Source: Clostridia bacterium (GTDB lineage: Bacteria; Bacillota; Clostridia; Oscillospirales; CAG-272). Taken from it: a DNA stretch of 43,722 nucleotides. The stretch is taken from positions 1-43,722 of the forward strand of contig JAFURQ010000031.1 of NCBI GenBank assembly GCA_017471825.1, written 5' to 3'. The position numbers were made by a program, and so were the translations under genes. The notes under the pieces were generated by a model. That model did no database searches and was not told the DNA's origin. It saw nothing but the letters and a program-made list of their open reading frames with translations. Shown in pieces: positions 16,353-25,193 of the stretch (positions are counted from its first letter, which is position 1; each line of letters begins with the position of its first letter).

Positions 16353-16583
16353 ATGAAGGAAATGAAAATCAAGCTCTTTACCATTCAGGAGGTAAGAGAG
16401 TTCGTAAACAACGTTATCCTCGTTGATTTTGAGGTCGATCTCGTGCAGGGCAGATACATTATCGATGCTAAATCCATAATGGGTATTTTCTCGCTTGACC
16501 TGCTTTCTCCCATAACAGTTGTGGCTCACACCGATTCTCCCGAAGCTTTCTTTGGCAAGATCAGCAAATTCAAGGCAGATTGA
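16353..16583 (+). CDS. HPr-family protein lacking the phosphorylated histidine (Crh-like)
   Basis: 76 residues, close to HPr length. The region around AKSIMGIFSLDLLSP matches the HPr Ser46 helix (KSIMGxxSL), followed by the final strand ITVVAHTDSPEAF. The usual GxHARPA loop with His15 is replaced by FTIQEVREFVNNV, so it cannot carry PTS phosphate. Known proteins of this type, such as Bacillus Crh, act only through Ser46 phosphorylation in carbon regulation; that role here is inference. It has a strong promoter, AAGGAG 6-7 nt before the ATG and its own terminator. Confidence 0.78.
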   Translation: MKEMKIKLFTIQEVREFVNNVILVDFEVDLVQGRYIIDAKSIMGIFSLDLLSPITVVAHTDSPEAFFGKISKFKAD

Positions 16584-16596
16584 TCGAAATCAATAG

Positions 16597-16640
16597 CATA
16601 AACGAAGCCCGTTGCGAAAAAGCAACGGGCTTCGTTTATG
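16597..16640. terminator. Bidirectional terminator after the HPr-like gene
   Basis: Perfect 19-bp inverted repeat (16597-16615 with 16622-16640) around GAAAAA. Its right arm covers the stop codon of the convergent gene at 16636. U tracts are short. Confidence 0.8.
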
Positions 16641-16929
16641 CCAGCTCATCCTCGACTATGTAGGGTAAATCTATCGGCGTTGCGAGATTGTCAACTATTT
16701 TGTCGAAAAATCTGCCTGCCTTGTTTACGTCGGAGAATATATTCTCCGTGCGGCCCTCGCTGACTCTGCCCGTGTCGCGAAAGTGCATAGATACCGAAAC
16801 CGAATACAGCGGCAGTCCGTAGCTGGCAACGTCGGTGGCTCTCGATGAGGTAAGCTCGTATCTGTACTCGATTCCGTCAAGCTCGCGTACCTCGGTTCTG
16901 ACGGTGGTTTTCTTTTTGCTGTTTGTCAT
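16636..16929 (-). CDS. Small protein of unknown function, DUF6514-like
   Basis: 97 residues from the preferred ATG (TNSKKKTTV), which has CGGAG 6 nt upstream. An ATG 8 codons earlier (16953) lacks a ribosome binding site. It is basic at the N-terminus and then beta-rich: YRYELTSS, SYGLPLYSVSV, then ENIFSDVNKAGRFFDKIVDNLATPIDLPYIVEDEL. The YGI-type strand followed by a helix and a xTPxxLxxxVED ending recalls DUF6514 of Clostridia. That assignment is from memory. Function unknown. Confidence 0.55.
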   Translation of the reverse strand: MTNSKKKTTVRTEVRELDGIEYRYELTSSRATDVASYGLPLYSVSVSMHFRDTGRVSEGRTENIFSDVNKAGRFFDKIVDNLATPIDLPYIVEDELA

Positions 16930-17070
16930 CGTAATCTCCGTAATATTCTTCATTTTAATAACACTAATATGATAGCATATTACGAAAATCCGTGCTGTCG
17001 AAAAAGGCGTACAAATATCGCTGAAGGGTGTGAGCTAATTCGACAATATTGAATAAATTGCTCCTGCGGT

Positions 17071-17105
17071 AAAAAAGCTCCCGACGTATAACGCCGGGAG
17101 CTAAT
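17071..17105 (-). terminator. Terminator of the acyl-ACP thioesterase gene
   Basis: Minus-strand stem AGCTCCCG/CGGGAGCT followed by T6 (17076-17071), about 120 bp downstream of the stop. Nothing else is seen in 16930-17224. Confidence 0.75.
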
Positions 17106-17224
17106 AAAATGTCCGAAAATTTGATAGAGAAGCAAATCGGTAATGCCGAAAAATAAAGGAAAATTTCAAAAAATGTCTGCATTTATGAGAAAATGCGACG
17201 ATAAGAGCAATTTTTGCAATTCAT

Positions 17225-17935
17225 TTATATATCGGCAAGCCTGATTTCTGCCTCGCTGTTGACGGCACCGTCACCGCGAACCGTACGGAAATAATAAACT
17301 CCGTCGCTCTCGCCGCGGTAAACAGTGAGAATATCGCCTGCCGGCGCTTCCTTGTTATAATTTATTGTTATTTCCGCAATCCTTTTGTTTTCAAGGGGAA
17401 GGAAATTAGAATACATATCGGGGTAGGTTGTGTTGTTCATATGCCTGTTTTGGTCAACGACAGAGTAGGAAACGGCGTACTTTCCGACCTCCTTCATTTC
17501 GGAGGGGAGTCTGAAAAATGAAAGCGAAAGATCAAGCGGCTCAAGCAGGGGGAGGGGAAGCTCAAAGTTGTTTACCCTGACGAGCGAGTGATTCTCTGTG
17601 TCGAGGAGCGCCCAGACCGAAACGGCGCGTCCGATTGTCCTGCCGTCCTTCACAAGCTTATAGCAACGCAAAAAGCTGAAGGCGCGGCTCTCGCAGGGGA
17701 AGGATATTGCCGTGAGTCTGTCGTATGCGCGTACGGTTTCGGTAAATTCAAGCTTTATACGCGCAAGCACGAAGGCGCGGCCGCGAGCCTTAAGCTCGTC
17801 GTATGACATACCAACCTCGGTGAGCTGGCACTGTGCCGCAGTTTGTATATATCTCATAAGTGCAGAGGCTCTGCATACTCCGTTAAAATCGACCTCGTGG
17901 ACGTCGACCTCAACCTCTCTTTCATACCAATTCAT
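17225..17935 (-). CDS. Acyl-ACP thioesterase (FatA/FatB family)
   Basis: 236 residues in two hot-dog repeats. The first begins REVEVDVHEVDFNGVCRASALMRY (residues ~5-28). The second carries VDQNRHMNNTTYPDMY (~162-177), holding the conserved Asp/Asn/His of the family. It would release free fatty acids from acyl-ACP in the cytosol; chain preference is not readable. The ATG follows TAGGAG by 7 nt, and the promoter is at 17974-18002. Monocistronic. Confidence 0.88.
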   Translation of the reverse strand: MNWYEREVEVDVHEVDFNGVCRASALMRYIQTAAQCQLTEVGMSYDELKARGRAFVLARIKLEFTETVRAYDRLTAISFPCESRAFSFLRCYKLVKDGRTIGRAVSVWALLDTENHSLVRVNNFELPLPLLEPLDLSLSFFRLPSEMKEVGKYAVSYSVVDQNRHMNNTTYPDMYSNFLPLENKRIAEITINYNKEAPAGDILTVYRGESDGVYYFRTVRGDGAVNSEAEIRLADI

Positions 17936-17973
17936 AAGTAATCTCCTATGTCATTTTAAGATTTTACCTGAAT

Positions 17974-18002
17974 ATGATACTATTTTTTTGATAGGAAATC
18001 AA
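17974..18002 (-). promoter_or_regulatory. Sigma-A type promoter of the thioesterase gene
   Basis: On the minus strand, -35 TTGATT (18002-17997), a 17-bp spacer and -10 TATCAT (17979-17974). Confidence 0.68.
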
Positions 18003-18071
18003 GAATTTTTTGTTAAAATATAGATTTTTTTGCTTGCGTGTGATAGAATAAATAAAAAAAGGAAATAAAAG

Positions 18072-18383
18072 ATGACAAAGCTTACAAAAGAAAATTTCAA
18101 AACCGAGGTTGAGGAATACGACGGTCTTGTCGTTATAGACCTTTATGCCGATTGGTGCGGTCCGTGCAAGATGCTCGCGCCTATTTTTGCCGAGCTTGAG
18201 GCAGAGATGACGGACGTAAAGTTTGCGAAAATCAACGTGGACGAGCAGCTCGAGCTGGCACGGGAATTCAGAGTCAGCTCTATTCCTATGATAGCTCTCG
18301 TGAAGGACAACACCTTCCTCGATATGTCCGTCGGATATACTCCCAAGGAAAATTTAAAAAGGCTTATTGAAGAATATCTTTGA
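18072..18383 (+). CDS. trxA: Thioredoxin
   Basis: 103 residues, a single classic thioredoxin fold. Active site is ADWCGPCKML at about residues 26-35, the cis-proline is in SSIPMIAL, and INVDEQLELAREFRV precedes it. It is a cytosolic disulfide reductase; no thioredoxin reductase is in the window. AAAGGAAA precedes the ATG. A -10-like TAGAAT lies about 20 bp before the start without a clear -35. Confidence 0.95.
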   Translation: MTKLTKENFKTEVEEYDGLVVIDLYADWCGPCKMLAPIFAELEAEMTDVKFAKINVDEQLELAREFRVSSIPMIALVKDNTFLDMSVGYTPKENLKRLIEEYL

Positions 18384-18402
18384 TTCGCCATCATAACTCA
18401 AA

Positions 18403-18437
18403 TAAAAGCCCGAATCGTCAGGATTCGGGCTTTTAGT
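18403..18437. terminator. Terminator after thioredoxin gene
   Basis: 14-bp stem (18403-18416 with 18422-18435), GTCAG loop, ending in TTTTA. Confidence 0.85.
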
Positions 18438-18482
18438 ATGCACCCGTGTCAATTTTTGCTAAAAGTAAACGCCCGTAGCATC

Positions 18483-18512
18483 TTGAAAAATCGGTATATA
18501 TCGCGATATAAT
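18483..18512 (+). promoter_or_regulatory. Sigma-A type promoter of the large surface protein
   Basis: -35 TTGAAA (18483-18488), an 18-bp spacer and -10 TATAAT (18507-18512). Confidence 0.7.
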
Positions 18513-18545
18513 AGGTGGCAGAAAATTACGCGAGGAATTTGAAAA

Positions 18546-21500
18546 ATGATACGATTTTTAAAAGTGATTTTTGTTTTGGCGGCGATTGGTGCGATGTCGG
18601 TTTTCGGTGTCCGAGCCGCCGCTGTATCACCGTCGGAGATACCGTCCGCCGCGGCAGATGCCGAGAATATCAGCATCACCTTCTACAACGGGGACGAGCC
18701 GTACTGTGAGGAGGTAATTAAGCAGGGTGAAGCACCGACGCTTCCTGCGCCGCCCGAGCGCGAGGGCTACGCCTTTGAGGGATGGTGCTTCAACTCTGCA
18801 AAGGGGGAAAAATATGAGAGCGGTGAGCCGTTAAACGCCGACACCGTCCTATATGCCGCCTATGAGCTGACTCCGCCGTCGTTTGAGATTAGCTCACTCT
18901 CCTTTACCTATGACGGAGGCGCGCACAGCCTTAAATTTGCCGATATATCGCACCCCCTGCTGGACGAGGGCTTTATTTCGTATGAGTGGTATAAGGATGG
19001 CGAAGCGATAAACTGCTTCGGTGAATCGGTAAGCGTAAGAGAGGTTCGGGATAGCGGAAGCTACGTTTGCAGGCTTACCTTCTCGGTTGAGGGCGACGTG
19101 GCGCGACTCAGCACTCTGCCTGTAAGCGTCGAGATCTCAAAATGCCCGGTTCCAATACCCGAGATACCAGAGGCGAGCTATACCGCAGACCCGATATTTC
19201 CGCAAATATTTGACACGGGTGCCTACTCGGTGGTTAGAAAATCATACGTTGATGCAGGCGAGCATCCCATAGAGATAACGCTGAAGGATCCCGATAATTA
19301 TGCTTTTTCGGGCACTGATGACACAACCGTTTCGGTCGCCTTTGTCATTTCGCGTGCGCAAAACTACTGGATAGATCAGCCGTATATATCCGACGGATAT
19401 ACTGAAGTTCCGACGTCACCCACCGCCTCTGCGCGCTTTGGTGAGGTCGGGTTCCTCTATTCCCCTGTCGGCAAGGAGGAATACACCTCGACACAGCCAA
19501 CCAAGGCGGGCGAATACCTTATGTGCGCTATCGTTGAGGAAACGGAGAATTACACAGCTCTTATATCATCACCCGTCAAGTTCAGAATTTTAGAGGAGAA
19601 AATAACGGGCATATCTGTAAAAACTCCAGCCGATAGGCTTGAATACGTTGCTTTTGATTCCTTCGACCCAACGGGGATAGAGGTGTCGGTCAGCTATAAC
19701 AGCGGCAGGGGAGAGACGGTGGGCGCCGAGGAGCTTACCTTTTCTTACCTGCGCGGTGAGTGCTTTCTTTACGGAGATAAGGGGATAAGAGTTTCCTATT
19801 GCGGAGCCTCCGTGATACTTGATACCGAGATTTTACGGGCGGATTACGACATTACCGACGTTTCCTTTACCGATTTTAGCCAGACCTACAGCGGTGAGCA
19901 TATAGGCGCCGAATATACGGGTGCGCTTCCGACAGGGCTTGACGGGATATCCTTAATGGCGGCAGTAAGCGGCGGTGGCGTCAATGCGGGGAAATACGAG
20001 CTTGTGCTCGAATTTTCAACCTCAAGTCCAAACTATAATACTCCGTCGCCGATTACGGCAACGCTTACGATACTTCCGCTCGCACGCGAGGTGGAGTGGT
20101 CGGAGCTTTCGTTTACTTATGACGGTACGGCGAAGCTGCCGCGAGCCTTCTTTGTTGACGTTTTTGGGGAAAGGGCGGAGCTCGCGGTAAGCGGCACGCG
20201 CATCAATGCAGGCACGTACACCGCTACTGCCGCATCTGACGATGAAAATTACGTTTTCAGCGGCTTGGAGACAAGCTATGAGATATTGAAGGCGGATTAT
20301 GACGTAAGCGGTGCTGAATGGATTGGCGGCGGCGTTATCTACAACGGCGAGGAGCACGAGGTATATCTTTCGGGGCTTCCCGACGGAGTGACGGTAAACG
20401 GATACGTAAACAACAAGGCAACGGATGCGGGGGAGTACATGGCAAGGGCTGTTTTCCTCTACGATAGACTGAATTACAACGAGCCGGATATTGCGGATTA
20501 TGAGTGGGAAATTCTCAAAGCGACGTATAGCGGCGAGGGTATATCCTTTGCGGACAATACGGTTACCTACGACGGCGAGGCGCATTACCCGTTATGTAAC
20601 GGTGAGATGCCAACAGGCAAGGACGGTATCGCGCTTGAATACTCCTTCTCCGAGGGGGTGACGCACGTTGCGGATGCGCCCGTGGCAGTTACCGTTACGT
20701 TTACAACGAAGAGTAAAAATTATATTGCGCCAGACCCCATAACTTGCTATGTGAAAATATTGCCAAGGGTTGTGGCAGTAGAATGGATTTTATCCGATTT
20801 TTGTTACACGGGTGCGCCTCAATTCCCGATTGCCGTATCTGATGAATGCGAGATTTCCGTTATGGGAGCGGGGGTGTCGGCAGGTGAGCATACCGTCTAT
20901 GCGGTACCGAAAACCAACGATTTTACAATATCGAATCCAACCTGCACCTATACAATAGCAAAGGCGGAAAACGGCTGGCGTGAGGGGCTGAGCGTCGAGA
21001 GCGTCTTTTTCGGTCAGGCGGTAAAGCCGATTGCTACCGCGCTCGGCGGTGAGGTGGAATACGTATATTATTCGGACCCCGAGTGCAAGGTGCCGCTTTC
21101 GACTCAACCGTCCGCGGTCGGCGTATATTACATTATAGCGCATACCGACGGGAATGGAAATTATTTATCCGTTACCTCTGAGCCTGTAAGCTTCGAGATA
21201 ATAGCGATAGTCCCCGTGGCTCTTGAAATCACGATTCTGAACGGTGAGCTACGCGCTTTTGACAGTCCCAGCTTTGCCGCCGCGCTTCTCAACAACGACG
21301 GGACGCGCACACCTATTTTTTCGAGCGATATAAGCGTTAGCTATCAGAGGGGAGATTCACTGCTTTTTGGCGATACTGAGATAATTTTCGGGTATTCGGA
21401 TTTTACCGCAACAGTGTCGGTAAGCGTATTGAAGCAGTGCTACGATATGTCGGGCATTCAATGGATAGAAACCTCGCAGGTTTATGACGGCACACCCAAA

Positions 21501-22739
21501 TCTCCCAAGCTTTCGGGACTTCCCGACGGCGTTACGGTGAAGGAATACGTGGGAGCGGATAAAACCGAGGTGGGAGAATACGTAGTCAGCGCGGTTCTCT
21601 CATACGATAGCGAAAACTATATTGCACCCGTGTGTGCGTCGGTGAGATTTACGGTTAAAAAGCAGGTGGTGAGTCTGCCGCAAATCCCCGTGCAGACGTA
21701 TAACGGCACGGCGCTTCTTCCTTTTATCGAGGACTCGCCGCTTTACACCTCGGGTGAATTTGCCGCTGAAGCACTTGCAGGCTCCTATCCCGTCGTATTT
21801 ACCCTCACGGATTCGAAGAACTATGCTTTTGCAGGTGGGGAGAGCAGTGTCAGCGTGCCATTCATAATCGCACCGAGAGATATTGAAATAACCGTATCCG
21901 ACGTTGAACAGCGACTTTTTGACAACGATATAGCTCCGAGCTTTTCCGTGACGGGCGGCTCGCTTGTTCCGGGAGATTCGCTGACTCCGTCATACCGAGT
22001 TGACGGCAATAAAATTTATGCGGATTTCAGCAACACAAACTACAAGGTCACCGTGATTCCAGGCGAGGTGAAAAACGGGGGAATTTTCTCATCGGGAAAC
22101 ATTGACTACCTTATGCTTATTCTTTTCGTTTTTTTCGGCGTGCTATTGATAGTGGCGGTACTGCTTTATACAAACCGCGGCTCGCGATACGTGCTTCGGG
22201 TGCATGAGACGGGCTCGCGTCAAAGGCGCTATGCGCCTACGGCAGAAGAGGCTCCGCCGCCCGTCGCCGTAACGGAAGAGCCGGCGGCAGACGCTTCGGC
22301 GGCAAGCGAAAATATATCCGAGCCGACCGATAACGGAGAGTGTGCACCCGTAATTGCGGAGCCCGACGGGGCAGAACACGAGGGTGTGAGCACACAAAGA
22401 GCCGACGAGCTCATAACCGACGGTCTTGCGCGCGACCTGATTCGCCGCGACGATGACGTAGTCACAGGCGGACACAGGCACGGAATCATAAATATAGACA
22501 CTTTGTCGCGCAGCTTTTCCGCAGGAGAAAGGGTGGATATAAACGCGCTGAAAAGTCACAGCCTTATTCCCTATGATACCGCGTATATCAAGGTTCTCGC
22601 CAGGGGGATTCTCGACAAGCCGCTTGACGTATATGCAAACGATTTCAGTCTTTGCGCAGTGAAAATGATAGCGCTGATGGGGGGCAAGGCAATAAAGGTT
22701 AACACGGTTTCTGCAGGAAAGCGTGGCAAAAAACGATAA
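18546..22739 (+). CDS. Large MBG/Ig-like-repeat surface protein with one C-terminal TM helix and a cytoplasmic ribosomal L15-like domain
   Basis: 1397 residues. Signal peptide at 1-~27. An InlB B-type repeat (~46-107, ends in TVLYAAYEL) is followed by an Ig-like unit (to ~185). Many MBG-type units follow, marked by TYDGxA/YNGEEH, GLPDGV and INAGTYTA-like signatures, with at least two Ig-like (Big_3) units such as FDPTGIEVSVSY. A single hydrophobic helix (~1188-1210, YLMLILFVFFGVLLIVAVLLY) leads to an acidic Pro/Ala-rich linker. The last ~85 residues (IINIDTLSRSFSAGE ... AVKMIALMGGKAIKV) resemble the C-terminal part of ribosomal protein uL15. The bulk would be extracellular and the L15-like part inside. 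Ligand unknown. Start ATG with GAGGAA upstream. Confidence 0.82.
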   Translation: MIRFLKVIFVLAAIGAMSVFGVRAAAVSPSEIPSAAADAENISITFYNGDEPYCEEVIKQGEAPTLPAPPEREGYAFEGWCFNSAKGEKYESGEPLNADTVLYAAYELTPPSFEISSLSFTYDGGAHSLKFADISHPLLDEGFISYEWYKDGEAINCFGESVSVREVRDSGSYVCRLTFSVEGDVARLSTLPVSVEISKCPVPIPEIPEASYTADPIFPQIFDTGAYSVVRKSYVDAGEHPIEITLKDPDNYAFSGTDDTTVSVAFVISRAQNYWIDQPYISDGYTEVPTSPTASARFGEVGFLYSPVGKEEYTSTQPTKAGEYLMCAIVEETENYTALISSPVKFRILEEKITGISVKTPADRLEYVAFDSFDPTGIEVSVSYNSGRGETVGAEELTFSYLRGECFLYGDKGIRVSYCGASVILDTEILRADYDITDVSFTDFSQTYSGEHIGAEYTGALPTGLDGISLMAAVSGGGVNAGKYELVLEFSTSSPNYNTPSPITATLTILPLAREVEWSELSFTYDGTAKLPRAFFVDVFGERAELAVSGTRINAGTYTATAASDDENYVFSGLETSYEILKADYDVSGAEWIGGGVIYNGEEHEVYLSGLPDGVTVNGYVNNKATDAGEYMARAVFLYDRLNYNEPDIADYEWEILKATYSGEGISFADNTVTYDGEAHYPLCNGEMPTGKDGIALEYSFSEGVTHVADAPVAVTVTFTTKSKNYIAPDPITCYVKILPRVVAVEWILSDFCYTGAPQFPIAVSDECEISVMGAGVSAGEHTVYAVPKTNDFTISNPTCTYTIAKAENGWREGLSVESVFFGQAVKPIATALGGEVEYVYYSDPECKVPLSTQPSAVGVYYIIAHTDGNGNYLSVTSEPVSFEIIAIVPVALEITILNGELRAFDSPSFAAALLNNDGTRTPIFSSDISVSYQRGDSLLFGDTEIIFGYSDFTATVSVSVLKQCYDMSGIQWIETSQVYDGTPKSPKLSGLPDGVTVKEYVGADKTEVGEYVVSAVLSYDSENYIAPVCASVRFTVKKQVVSLPQIPVQTYNGTALLPFIEDSPLYTSGEFAAEALAGSYPVVFTLTDSKNYAFAGGESSVSVPFIIAPRDIEITVSDVEQRLFDNDIAPSFSVTGGSLVPGDSLTPSYRVDGNKIYADFSNTNYKVTVIPGEVKNGGIFSSGNIDYLMLILFVFFGVLLIVAVLLYTNRGSRYVLRVHETGSRQRRYAPTAEEAPPPVAVTEEPAADASAASENISEPTDNGECAPVIAEPDGAEHEGVSTQRADELITDGLARDLIRRDDDVVTGGHRHGIINIDTLSRSFSAGERVDINALKSHSLIPYDTAYIKVLARGILDKPLDVYANDFSLCAVKMIALMGGKAIKVNTVSAGKRGKKR

Positions 22740-22754
22740 TTTTCATTAAATCTA

Positions 22755-22783
22755 TTGAAAAAAAGCTTTCGTAGTGTTAAAAT
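22755..22783 (+). promoter_or_regulatory. Promoter lying before the 22805-22843 hairpin
   Basis: -35 TTGAAA (22755-22760), a 17-bp spacer and -10 TAAAAT (22778-22783). The predicted start, about 22790, is only ~15 nt before the hairpin. Confidence 0.62.
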
Positions 22784-22804
22784 GATAGCAAAGAGTCAGT
22801 AGAA

Positions 22805-22843
22805 AAAATGCCGCAGTCGGCAGACGTCCGACTGCGGCATTTT
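22805..22843. terminator. Strong hairpin, terminator or attenuator before the pseudouridine synthase gene
   Basis: 16-bp perfect stem (22805-22820 with 22828-22843), CAGACGT loop, A-run before and TTTT after. It probably ends the large surface gene. A promoter lies upstream of it. Confidence 0.75.
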
Positions 22844-22866
22844 AATAATACGAAAGGTTACGTGCC

Positions 22867-23541
22867 GTGGAAATTCTCTATAAGGATAAAAATATGATAG
22901 CGGTCTACAAGCCGTCGGGGATACCGTCACAGCCCGACCCAACGGGTGCTGACGATGCTATGACGCTTACCTCGGGTATTTTGCGCGAGCTTGGCGAGCG
23001 CGATGAGCTGTGGCTTGTGCACAGGCTCGACAGAGTGGTTGCAGGGGCTATGGTTTTTGCCAGAACAAAGCGCTATGCCGCACTGCTTTCCGAGCTGTTT
23101 GCGACGCGCGGTGCGAGTAAAGAATACCTTGCCGTTGTCGAGGGCAGGGCAGAGGGCGGAGTACTCACCGACCTTCTCTTTAAGGACAGCGCGAAGGGCA
23201 AGGCATTCGTGGTCAAGAGCGAGCGGCGCGGCGTGAAAAGGGCTGAGCTTGAATATACTCCGCTTGCGGTCGCGGAGTGTGAGGGCGGCTGTCATACTCT
23301 TGTGAGGATTGAGCTTCACACGGGTAGGTTTCATCAGATAAGAGCGCAGTTTTCCTCGCGCGGTATGGCGGTTGTCGGTGACGGAAAATACGGCAGTCAC
23401 GATAACAGAGCGAGGGGCATAGCTCTTATCTCCCACCGCATCAGATTTGTCGTCGAGGGAAAAGACTACGATATAGTCGCATATCCCGAGCTTACCGCTT
23501 ATCCGTGGTCGGAATTTGGAATTTCAAAGGAGCAGCTATGA
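22867..23541 (+). CDS. RluA/RluD-family pseudouridine synthase
   Basis: 224 residues, a catalytic domain without an S4 domain. VYKPSGIPSQP is the opening strand. Catalytic Asp is in LVHRLDRVVAGAMVFARTK, followed by SKEYLAVVEG, VRIELHTGRFHQIRAQFSSRG and VVGDGKYG, all family landmarks. It isomerises uridine in rRNA or tRNA; the target is not predictable. Start is GTG with AAAGG upstream. The last 4 nt overlap the next gene. Confidence 0.93.
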   Translation: MEILYKDKNMIAVYKPSGIPSQPDPTGADDAMTLTSGILRELGERDELWLVHRLDRVVAGAMVFARTKRYAALLSELFATRGASKEYLAVVEGRAEGGVLTDLLFKDSAKGKAFVVKSERRGVKRAELEYTPLAVAECEGGCHTLVRIELHTGRFHQIRAQFSSRGMAVVGDGKYGSHDNRARGIALISHRIRFVVEGKDYDIVAYPELTAYPWSEFGISKEQL

Positions 23542-24683
23542 CAGAAAAGCTTTACTACAAGGATTCATACATAAAGAGCTTCACCGCGACGGTGCTTTCG
23601 TGCGAGAGGAGCGAGGGCGGATTTACCGTAATACTTGACAGAACCGCGTTTTTCCCCGAGGAAGCGGGGCAGTACTGCGACAGGGGAGAAATTTCGGGTG
23701 TCGAGGTGTTCTCGGTTACTGAGGAGGACGGCGTAATTTTGCATAAGGTGACTTCGCCGCTTGCCGTCGGTCAAGAGGTAGAGGGAAATATACTTTTTGA
23801 CGAGCGGTTTGAGAAGATGCAGTGCCATTCTGCCGAGCATATTCTCTCAGGGCTTTTTCATTCAAAATTCGGACTTGAAAACGTTGGATTTCACCTCGGT
23901 GCCGAGGATGTGACGATGGATATCAGTGCGCCGCTTTCGTGGGAGAGCCTGATGGAGATTGAGAGAATGGCAAATGAGGTCGTTTTTGAAAACGTACCGA
24001 TAACCGAGATATATCCAACGCCCGAGGAGCTTGGAAAGATAGAGTACCGCTCGAAGCTCGATTTGACCGAGAACGTGAGAATCGTTAAAATCGGGGAATA
24101 CGATAGCTGTGCCTGCTGTGCTCCGCACGTAAAGCACACGGGAGAAATCGGTAGCATAAAGATACTCGACGCGGTAAAGCTTCGCGGCGGTATGCGTATA
24201 TTTATCACCGCAGGGCGCAGGGCTTACGGAGTGTATCGCGCTATGTATAAAAATCTCGCCGCGATTTCAAGAGCGCTTTCGGTTCCGAAGCTTGACACTG
24301 CGCCTGCGGTGACAAGGCTGCTTGAGGCATACGAGGAGAAAAAGACGGAATGCAAGGCAGCCCGTCTTGCATATTTTGAGAGGGAAGCGGAGCTCGTCGA
24401 GAGAACGGCGGAGAATGCCGTTATTGTCTTTTCTGACGCTACGGCGGAGGAGCTGCGCGCGTTTGCCAACATTGCCGTGACACGCGTCGGGGGTGTTCTC
24501 GTTTTGCTCGCCGGTGCGGAGCCCGAATATAAGTATATTATCGCATCTGCCTCGGTGAATCTTCGCGAAGAGGTCAGAAAAATAAACGCCGCCCTCTGCG
24601 GCAAGGGCGGCGGTACCCCGTCAATGGTGCAGGGCAGTCTTTGCGCCGCACTTGACGAAATAAAAGAATATTTTAAATGCTGA
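23538..24683 (+). CDS. Alanyl-tRNA editing protein, AlaX-like with DHHA1 domain
   Basis: 381 residues, resembling the editing and C-terminal parts of AlaRS. An N-terminal beta domain (FPEEAGQYCDRGEI) is followed by zinc-site motifs HSAEH and CCAPHVKHTGEIG, then a coiled helical linker. The C-terminal DHHA1 domain ends in CGKGGGTPSMVQGS. It hydrolyses Ser- or Gly-charged tRNA-Ala. Start is the ATG overlapping the upstream stop (ATGA), with AAAGGAG 5 nt before; an earlier in-frame start lies inside the upstream gene. Its last 11 nt overlap the convergent dCMP deaminase gene. Confidence 0.92.
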   Translation: MTEKLYYKDSYIKSFTATVLSCERSEGGFTVILDRTAFFPEEAGQYCDRGEISGVEVFSVTEEDGVILHKVTSPLAVGQEVEGNILFDERFEKMQCHSAEHILSGLFHSKFGLENVGFHLGAEDVTMDISAPLSWESLMEIERMANEVVFENVPITEIYPTPEELGKIEYRSKLDLTENVRIVKIGEYDSCACCAPHVKHTGEIGSIKILDAVKLRGGMRIFITAGRRAYGVYRAMYKNLAAISRALSVPKLDTAPAVTRLLEAYEEKKTECKAARLAYFEREAELVERTAENAVIVFSDATAEELRAFANIAVTRVGGVLVLLAGAEPEYKYIIASASVNLREEVRKINAALCGKGGGTPSMVQGSLCAALDEIKEYFKC

Positions 24684-25164
24684 AATCTATTACGAGCTTA
24701 TCCTTGGTGGGAAGGATTTTTCTGCACTTGACACCGCCTGCGGCGAGCATTCTTTTCGATGCTACGTCAGATGCGGTTCCGTTGTATTTGTCCGAGAGAT
24801 AAACGACCTCGGATATGCCTGCCTGAATTATTGCCTTTGCACATTCGTGGCAGGGGAAAAGGCTGACGTACAGTCTTGCTCCCGAGAGATTCTTTCCCCG
24901 CGCGTTAAGCACGGCGTTAAGCTCTGCGTGAACGACGAACTGATATTTGGTTTCGCCGAGGCTCTCGTCCCTGTTCCAAGGGAAGTCGTCGTCGGAGCAC
25001 CCTTGGGGGAAGCCGTTATAGCCTGTGGAAAGTATTCTGTTCTGGTTGTCTATTATGCAGGCTCCAACCTGTGTGTTGGGGTCCTTGGATCTCTGAGCGG
25101 CGAGCAGGGCAATGCCCATAAAATAGTCATCCCAGCCTATGTAATCGGTGCGTTTGTCGGACAT
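24673..25164 (-). CDS. comEB: Deoxycytidylate (dCMP) deaminase, ComEB family
   Basis: 163 residues. Zinc ligands are in VVHAELNAVLNA (HAE) and SLFPCHECAKAII (PCxxC). The N-terminal SKDPNTQVGACIID and GYNGFPQGC are typical of dCMP deaminases. It makes dUMP for dTTP synthesis. The start is the ATG with GGAGGG 7 nt upstream; a TTG two codons earlier is less likely. Promoter at 25194-25222. It overlaps the 3' end of the editing-protein gene, so no terminator fits between them. Confidence 0.94.
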   Translation of the reverse strand: MSDKRTDYIGWDDYFMGIALLAAQRSKDPNTQVGACIIDNQNRILSTGYNGFPQGCSDDDFPWNRDESLGETKYQFVVHAELNAVLNARGKNLSGARLYVSLFPCHECAKAIIQAGISEVVYLSDKYNGTASDVASKRMLAAGGVKCRKILPTKDKLVIDFSI

Positions 25165-25193
25165 ATTCAATCCCTCCGTGGAAATATATAAGA

